Positions 44,987 through 51,096 of a stretch of DNA of 51,096 nucleotides are shown here, in pieces. A program made the position numbers and the translations under genes. The notes under the pieces were generated by a model. That model was not told where the DNA came from and searched no databases. It was given only the letters and a program-made list of their open reading frames with translations. Position 1 is the stretch's first letter, and the number at the start of each line of letters is the position of its first letter. The stretch is from Acidovorax sp. (GTDB taxonomy: Bacteria > Pseudomonadota > Gammaproteobacteria > Burkholderiales > Burkholderiaceae_C): positions 1-51,096 of the forward strand of contig NZ_JAPUDY010000086.1 in NCBI RefSeq assembly GCF_027492855.1. Reading direction: 5' to 3'.

Positions 44987-45973
44987 ATGCTCAACATCTT
45001 TACGCTCGTCAATGGCCGGCTGTTCCAGGAAGAAATCGAATCCCTGGAAGAGCTGACCAAGTTCCAGCCCATCTGGGTGGACCTGGAAGCCCCCACCCTC
45101 GAAGAAAAACGCTGGATCAAGCAGCACTACGGCCTGTCCATCCCCGAGGATGCGATGGACGAGGACATCGAAGAATCCGCCCGCTTCTACGAGGAAGACA
45201 ACGGCGAGCTGCACATCCGCAGCGACTTCTTGATCGACGACGACGAAGACCCGCGCTCGGTGCGCGTGGCCTTCATCCTGAACCAGCACAACGCCAACCT
45301 CAAGAGCCGGGGCGTGCTGTTTTCCATCCACGACGAAGACGTGCCCGTGTTCCGCCTGCTGCGCATGCGCGCACGCCGTGCGCCCGGCCTCATCGAGGAC
45401 GCCAAGGAAGTGCTGCTCAAGCTGTTCGACGCCGATGCCGAATACTCGGCCGACACGCTCGAAGGCATCTACGACGAGCTGGAAAAGGTGAGCACCCAGG
45501 TGCTGGCGGGCGACGTGACCGACGCCCGCGCCGGCGAGGTGCTGGCCGCCATCGCGCGCCAGGAAGACTTGAACGGCCGCATCCGCCGCAACGTGATGGA
45601 CACCCGCCGCGCCGTGAGCTTCATGATGCGCAGCAAGATGCTCAACGCCGAGCAGTTCGAGGAGGCGCGCCAGATCCTGCGCGACATCGAGTCGCTGGAC
45701 AACCACACGGCCTTTTTGTTCGACAAGATCAACTTCTTGATGGACGCCACAGTCGGTTTCATCAACATCAACCAGAACAAGATCATCAAGATCTTCTCAG
45801 TGGCCAGCGTGGCGCTGCTGCCGCCCACACTGATCGCCAGCGTGTATGGCATGAACTTCAAGTTCATGCCCGAGCTGGATTGGTCGCTGGGCTACCCCTA
45901 CGCGCTCGGCCTGATGGTGGCCAGCGCCTTGGGGCCCATGTGGTACTTCCGCAAGCGCGGCTGGTTGAAGTAG
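44987..45973 (+). CDS. corA: magnesium/cobalt transport protein CorA
   Basis: Pentameric Mg2+ channel of the inner membrane, 328 residues. A large acidic cytoplasmic domain is followed by two C-terminal membrane helices, with the selectivity motif as YGMNFKFMPELDW (GMN near residue 286). Two helices, acidic funnel and terminal RKRGWLK are typical of CorA. SD AAGGGAG lies 8 bp before the ATG. Upstream is a 145-nt leader that folds into several hairpins; downstream is a dispersed GC-rich repeat. Confidence 0.95.
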   Translation: MLNIFTLVNGRLFQEEIESLEELTKFQPIWVDLEAPTLEEKRWIKQHYGLSIPEDAMDEDIEESARFYEEDNGELHIRSDFLIDDDEDPRSVRVAFILNQHNANLKSRGVLFSIHDEDVPVFRLLRMRARRAPGLIEDAKEVLLKLFDADAEYSADTLEGIYDELEKVSTQVLAGDVTDARAGEVLAAIARQEDLNGRIRRNVMDTRRAVSFMMRSKMLNAEQFEEARQILRDIESLDNHTAFLFDKINFLMDATVGFININQNKIIKIFSVASVALLPPTLIASVYGMNFKFMPELDWSLGYPYALGLMVASALGPMWYFRKRGWLK

Positions 45974-46077
45974 CCCCCCTGTGGCGCTGCGCGCCCTCCC
46001 CCCCGAGGGGGGACGCCTCCGGTGGCCCGGCAAAGCCGGTTCCACGGTGGCGCTGGCGGAGGCGTGCCCTTTTATAG
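45973..46077. repeat. GC-rich dispersed intergenic repeat downstream of corA
   Basis: Starts with GCCCCCCTG at the corA stop, then CCCTCCCCCCCGAGGGGGGA (hairpin) and GGCGCTGGCGGAGGCGTGCC near the end. The block order matches the copy after fur at 26152-26250. Placement just after a stop codon is the same in both. Confidence 0.7.
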
Positions 46078-46135
46078 GGCAGCGGATTTGAAATGAAATT
46101 GCCTGAGCGCGCACATACCTTAGACGCCCCCTATC

Positions 46136-46160
46136 CGTTCGGGCTGAGCCTGTCGAAGCC
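46136..46160. repeat. TTCG-GGCTGAGCC-CGAA dyad repeat
   Basis: CGTTCGGGCTGAGCCTGTCG plus AAGC: an imperfect dyad. Sequences of this form (TTCGxGCTGAGCxTGTCGAA) are, from memory, abundant in intergenic regions of many proteobacteria. Only one copy is in this window. Confidence 0.5.
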
Positions 46161-46190
46161 TGGGCGCTCTTTGGCAACAACACTTCGCTA

Positions 46191-46245
46191 GGTGAAATTG
46201 GCCTCTAGCGCTTATTCAACAAGCGCTAACAGCTATTAATTTTAT
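46191..46245. repeat. two-hairpin repeat at the 3' end of mtnN
   Basis: Plus strand: CTCTAGCGCTTATTCAAC, AAGCGCTAACAG, then CTATTAATTTTATAG. The mtnN stop TAA lies inside the small hairpin (CGCTATAAAATTAATAG on the minus strand), so the repeat provides both the stop codon and the last Leu codon. Confidence 0.85.
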
Positions 46246-46994
46246 AGCGACCGCAACAGCGTCTGCACCATGTGTTCGGCGTAGCGGCTGGCCACGGCCT
46301 GCACGAACTGGGCGAAGTCGACATGGGCGGTATCGTCAGCGCGGTCCGAGATGGTGCGCACGGCGGCAAAGGGCAGGCCGTAGTCGTGGCAGACCTGGGC
46401 CACTGCAGCGCCCTCCATCTCCACGGCGAGCACGTTGTGCCCGGCGTCCCGCAGCGCGGTACGCAGGCGCTGGGATTCCTCTGCGGTCGAAACGAATCGG
46501 TCGCCGCTGGCCACCAGGCCGTGGTGAACGCGGTGTGCTTGTTCACCGGTTGATTTGAAGCCAAATTGACTGCTAGCGCTTGTTATACAAGCGCTAGCAG
46601 CTCCTAAAAGCAGAGCGGTCAGCGCTGGGTCACAGGCCAGTCGGGTGCGCGCGTAGCCCGGCAACTCCCAGCGGGCGAACAGCGGCGATGCGTCCATGTC
46701 GTGCTGCACATAGTCCTGCGCCACCACCACATCACCCACGTTCACCCCGTCCCCCAGGCCCCCGGCCACCCCGGTGAACACGATGCGCGCCACCCCAAAG
46801 TGTTCGATCAGCGCCGTGGCCGTGGTGGCCGCGGCCACCTTGCCGATGCCCGACAGCGCCAGCACCACCTGCCGGTCGTGCAATTCTCCGCACCAGAAGG
46901 CGCGGCCCGCATGCGTCACGCGCTGCGGATGGGCCAGGTGCTGGACCAGCGAGCTTTGTTCTTCGGGCAGGGCGCTCAGGATGGCGGTACTCAT
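46242..46994 (-). CDS. mtnN: 5'-methylthioadenosine/S-adenosylhomocysteine nucleosidase
   Basis: Cleaves adenine from MTA and SAH, recycling methionine and removing methylation by-products. 250 residues: MSTAILSALPEEQSSLV at the start (catalytic Glu region), FTGVAGGLGDGVNVGDVVVA near 73, and VEMEGAAVAQVCHDYGLPFAAVRTISDRADD near 190-220. It is about 15-20 residues longer than the usual form; the extra lies near 128-150, where an in-frame repeat copy encodes GAASACITSASSQFGFKS. The stop codon is inside another repeat copy. Confidence 0.93.
   Translation of the reverse strand: MSTAILSALPEEQSSLVQHLAHPQRVTHAGRAFWCGELHDRQVVLALSGIGKVAAATTATALIEHFGVARIVFTGVAGGLGDGVNVGDVVVAQDYVQHDMDASPLFARWELPGYARTRLACDPALTALLLGAASACITSASSQFGFKSTGEQAHRVHHGLVASGDRFVSTAEESQRLRTALRDAGHNVLAVEMEGAAVAQVCHDYGLPFAAVRTISDRADDTAHVDFAQFVQAVASRYAEHMVQTLLRSL
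46557..46608 (-). repeat. two-hairpin repeat inside mtnN, translated in frame
   Basis: A near-perfect large hairpin CTAGCGCTTG-TTATA-CAAGCGCTAG with GACTG/CAGC extensions; the small hairpin is decayed. It sits before HHGLVASGDRFV. The in-frame insertion adds residues to a loop next to a surface helix. This is the best-preserved coding copy in the window. Confidence 0.85.
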
Positions 46995-47054
46995 ACAAAC
47001 AAACCCTCAAATCTGCTGCGCTGCCACAGCGCGCTAATCAACGCCACGCGGCGA

Positions 47055-47079
47055 CAAAAAAAGGCGGCCGAAGCCGCCT
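47055..47079 (-). terminator. intrinsic terminator after fadD
   Basis: On the minus strand AGGCGGC-TTCG-GCCGCCT is followed by TTTTTTT. A tight UUCG tetraloop with an all-GC stem makes a strong terminator, 18 bp after the fadD stop, separating fadD from mtnN. Confidence 0.88.
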
Positions 47080-47096
47080 GGGGATTGTGGCGCGGG

Positions 47097-48776
47097 TTAC
47101 TTCTTGTCGCGCAACTCGCGGCGCAGGATCTTGCCCACAGGGGTCTTGGGCAGCTCGGTGCGGAACTCGATCACGCGCGGCTGCTTGTAACCCGTGAGGT
47201 TGGCCTTGCAGAACTCCCGGACCTGCGCTTCGGTGAGTGCAGGGTCTTTCTTCACGATGACCAGCTTGACGGCCTCGCCGGTCTTTTCGTCAGGCACCCC
47301 CACCACCGCGCATTCGAGCACGCCGGGCAATTGGGCCACCACGTCCTCGACTTCGTTCGGGTACACGTTGAAGCCAGAGACCAGCACCATGTCCTTCTTG
47401 CGGTCCACCACCTTGAAGTAGCCGCGTTCGTCCATCACACCGATGTCGCCAGACTTGAAGTAGCCGTCGTCGGTCATGACCTTGGCGGTTTCGTCGGGGC
47501 GCTGCCAGTAGCCTGCCATCACCTGCGGGCCCTTGATGGCGATCTCGCCCGGCTCGCCCAGCGTGGTGACCTCACGGCCCTCGTCGTCGAGCAGCTTCAT
47601 GTAGGTGCTCGGAATCGGTACGCCGATGGTGCCGGAGTACTCTTTGCTGGTGGTCGGGTTGCAGCTCGCCGAGGGCGAGGTTTCCGACAGGCCATAGCCT
47701 TCGCAGATGGGGCAGCCGGTCTTTTCGAGCCAGAGCTTGGCCACGGCGCCTTGCACGGCCATGCCGCCGCCCACCGAGACCTTGAGGTTCTTCCAGTTGA
47801 CGGTGTCGAAATCCGGGTGGTTGGCCAGGCCGTTGAACAGCGTGTTGACCGCAGGGAAGCTGTGGAAGGTGTGCTTGGACAGCTCCTTGAGCACCGCGGG
47901 CAAATCGCGCGGGTTGGGGATGAGGATGGTTTTTCCGCCGGTGCGCATGCTCAGCATCATGTTCACGGTGAACGCGAAGATGTGGTACAGCGGCAGCGCG
48001 CAGATGCTGGTGGGCTGCTCGCCCGCGGGCACCTTCTTCATCACCGGGTCGTTCCAGGCCTCGGACTGCAGCACGTTGGCGATCACGTTGCGGTGCAGCA
48101 GCACCGCACCCTTGCTCACCCCCGTGGTGCCGCCGGTGTATTGCAAGAGTGCAATGTCATCGGGCTTGATGTCGGGCTTCTTGAATGTGCCGCGCGTGCC
48201 CTGCGCCACGGCCTGGTTGAAGCGCACCGCGCCCGGCAGGTTGTAGGCAGGCACCATCTTCTTGACGTTGCGCACCACGTAGTTGACCAACGCGCCCTTG
48301 AGCAGGCCCAGCTGGTCGCCCATGGCGCACAGCACCACATGCTTGACGGGCGTGTGCGCGATGCACTGCTCCAGCGTGGTGGCGAAGTTCTCGATGATGA
48401 CGATGGCCTTGGCGCCCGAATCCTTGAGCTGGTGCTCCAGCTCGCGCGGGGTGTACAGCGGGTTCACATTGACCACCACGAAGCCAGCGCGCAGCACGGC
48501 GGCCACGGTGACGGGGTACTGCGGCACGTTGGGCATCATGATGGCCACGCGGTCGCCCTTGACCAGGCCCAGGCCCTGCAGATAGGCCGCAAACGCGCTG
48601 GAGAGCGAGTCGGTCTGGGCATAGGTCACGTCCTTGCCCATGAAGCTGTAAGCCACACGGTCGGCGTACTTCTTGAACGCCTCGTCCATGAGGGCCACAA
48701 GGGATGCGTACTGCGAAGGGTCGATGTCGGCGGGAACACCTTGCGGATAGGCGGCCAGCCACGGACGGTCGGTCAT
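47097..48776 (-). CDS. fadD: long-chain fatty acyl-CoA synthetase
   Basis: Activates fatty acids to acyl-CoA for beta-oxidation, membrane-associated. 559 residues from the ATG at 48776 (SD AGGAGA, 8 bp). ANL-superfamily motifs: P-loop YTGGTTGVSKGAVLLHRN near residue 208, GYGLSETSPSASCNP near 362, the FACS segment YFKSGDIGVMDERGYFKVVDRKKD near 440, and the catalytic Lys in PKTPVGKILRRELR near the end. An AGCAC-N4-GTGCT palindrome lies 56-69 bp upstream, matching one upstream of the GDSL esterase gene. Confidence 0.95.
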   Translation of the reverse strand: MTDRPWLAAYPQGVPADIDPSQYASLVALMDEAFKKYADRVAYSFMGKDVTYAQTDSLSSAFAAYLQGLGLVKGDRVAIMMPNVPQYPVTVAAVLRAGFVVVNVNPLYTPRELEHQLKDSGAKAIVIIENFATTLEQCIAHTPVKHVVLCAMGDQLGLLKGALVNYVVRNVKKMVPAYNLPGAVRFNQAVAQGTRGTFKKPDIKPDDIALLQYTGGTTGVSKGAVLLHRNVIANVLQSEAWNDPVMKKVPAGEQPTSICALPLYHIFAFTVNMMLSMRTGGKTILIPNPRDLPAVLKELSKHTFHSFPAVNTLFNGLANHPDFDTVNWKNLKVSVGGGMAVQGAVAKLWLEKTGCPICEGYGLSETSPSASCNPTTSKEYSGTIGVPIPSTYMKLLDDEGREVTTLGEPGEIAIKGPQVMAGYWQRPDETAKVMTDDGYFKSGDIGVMDERGYFKVVDRKKDMVLVSGFNVYPNEVEDVVAQLPGVLECAVVGVPDEKTGEAVKLVIVKKDPALTEAQVREFCKANLTGYKQPRVIEFRTELPKTPVGKILRRELRDKK

Positions 48777-48831
48777 TTGTGTTGTCTCCTGGTAAGTTTT
48801 TTCGGTAATGAAAGTCGCGCCGATATTTTTC

Positions 48832-48845
48832 AGCACAGTCGTGCT
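48832..48845. promoter_or_regulatory. candidate operator upstream of fadD
   Basis: AGCACAGTCGTGCT flanked by T tracts: two inverted pentamers AGCAC/GTGCT with a 4-bp spacer. Position 56-69 bp before the fadD ATG is suitable for control of its promoter. The same half-sites and spacing recur at 38473-38486. A TetR-type fatty-acid repressor (PsrA/FadP class) is the likely ligand. Confidence 0.55.
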
Positions 48846-48868
48846 TTTTTACTGAGGAATTATGCCCG

Positions 48869-50281
<1,413 letters not shown>

Positions 50282-50316
50282 GTTCTGTGCTCCTCGTTGT
50301 TCTTGTCGTTATGGAT

Positions 50317-51096
50317 TTATTTGCGGAACATGGCGAGCATGCGGCGCGTGACCGCAAAGCCGCCGAACATGTTGATGGCCGTGAGTACCGTGGCGGCAAA
50401 AGCCAGCCAGAGGATCAGCCCTGCGGGGCGCCCGTTCAAGGTGGCATCGGGCGGCGCGATCTGCACCAGCGCGCCGATGGCGATGATGCTGGAGATGGCG
50501 TTGGTCACGCTCATCAGCGGCGTGTGCAACGCGGGCGTGACGTTCCACACCACCATGTAGCCGATGAAACAGGCCAGCACGAACACCGTAAAGTGCCCCA
50601 GGAAGGCCACAGGCGCATAGGCGCCAATGGCCCAGAACAGCACGGCCAGCACGGCAAAAACAATGGTCAGCGTCTTGGCGGACATCGGCGCGCCCGTGCC
50701 ATGGCTGGATTTCTTCGCGGCCACGGGGGCGGCTGCCGCCTTGGGCGCAGGCGCGGGGGCCTGCTTGAGCGGCGGGGCAGGCCAGGTGATGGCGCCATCC
50801 TTGACCACGGTGAGCCCGCGGATCGCATCGTCTTCCATGTTGACCACGGCCACGCCGTCCTTGGCCTTGCACAGCTCTTCCGTCAGGCGCAAAAGGTTGG
50901 TGGCGTACAACGTGGACGACTGCTTGGCCAGGCGCGAGGCCAGGTCGGTGTAGCCGACAATGGTCACGCCGTGGCGCACCACGGCTTCACCGGGCACGGT
51001 CAGCTCGCAATTGCCGCCCTGCTCGGCAGCCATGTCCACGATCACGCTGCCGGGCTTCATGCTCTGCACCATCTCGGCGGTGATGAGCTTGGGCGC
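50317..51096 (-). CDS. pntA: NAD(P) transhydrogenase subunit alpha, C-terminal part (cut by window edge)
   Basis: The 3' 259 codons of pntA; the gene continues past the right end of the window. The visible part starts in domain I ([32 protein letters not shown]-binding), has [19 protein letters not shown], an Ala/Pro/Lys-rich linker near [17 protein letters not shown], and about four membrane helices (domain II part). Fused domain I-domain II in one chain is the E. coli-like arrangement, in contrast with species that split PntA in two. Directly upstream of pntB. Confidence 0.92.
   Translation of the reverse strand, partial: APKLITAEMVQSMKPGSVIVDMAAEQGGNCELTVPGEAVVRHGVTIVGYTDLASRLAKQSSTLYATNLLRLTEELCKAKDGVAVVNMEDDAIRGLTVVKDGAITWPAPPLKQAPAPAPKAAAAPVAAKKSSHGTGAPMSAKTLTIVFAVLAVLFWAIGAYAPVAFLGHFTVFVLACFIGYMVVWNVTPALHTPLMSVTNAISSIIAIGALVQIAPPDATLNGRPAGLILWLAFAATVLTAINMFGGFAVTRRMLAMFRK

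Overview
The window is about 51 kb of high-GC chromosome from a betaproteobacterium. Gene content, gene order (leuS-lptE-holA, bamE/fur back to back, hpf-ptsN-hprK, tsaB-rimI-UDG-like) and a characteristic short palindromic repeat point to the family Comamonadaceae, near Acidovorax. This placement is inference from recalled gene families; no database search was run. Most genes are chromosomal housekeeping. No prophage, CRISPR array, rRNA, tRNA or complete insertion sequence was seen, and no stretch over 300 bases lacks a gene.

Layout. 0.1-8.8 kb (all minus strand): glutathione synthesis (gshA, gshB) interleaved with potassium uptake (kup, trkA-trkH) and a BenE-type transporter. 8.8-10.1 kb: proA. 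10.1-17.4 kb: an accessory block with a lipoprotein type-B carboxylesterase translationally coupled to an orphan ABC substrate-binding protein, two tandem AraC-type regulators, a small MITE-like element, and a PHB-depolymerase-type esterase followed 6 bp later by a shortened lipase-chaperone-like protein. 17.5-26.2 kb: holA, an arginase gene on the opposite strand, lptE, leuS, exbD, exbB, dapB, bamE and fur. 26.3-28.3 kb: hprK, ptsN, hpf. 28.5-35.5 kb: an MFS exporter, purC, a YbaY/META lipoprotein, a CnoX-type thioredoxin, purE-purK-tsaC. 35.5-41.7 kb: surface and periplasmic proteins (two SGNH-family proteins, an OmpW porin, a secreted alpha/beta hydrolase, a SemiSWEET, dacB). 41.8-46.0 kb: a DMT permease, tsaB-rimI-UDG-like, and corA behind a structured leader. 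46.2-51.1 kb: mtnN, fadD, pntB and the 3' part of pntA, cut by the window edge.

Points of most interest. (1) A dispersed two-hairpin repeat of about 55-60 bp lies between genes, where it repeatedly abuts or supplies stop codons, and also lies in frame inside proA, cnoX, purK and mtnN, where it is translated. (2) The same AGCAC-N4-GTGCT operator-like palindrome precedes fadD and a GDSL lipase gene, suggesting a shared fatty-acid-responsive regulator. (3) A miniature lipase-foldase-like protein is coupled to a PHB-depolymerase-type esterase. (4) Two apparent pseudoenzymes occur: an SGNH-fold protein lacking Ser, Asn and His, and a family-4 uracil-DNA glycosylase relative lacking its Fe-S cysteines and catalytic residues. 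(5) A folded 5' leader precedes corA.
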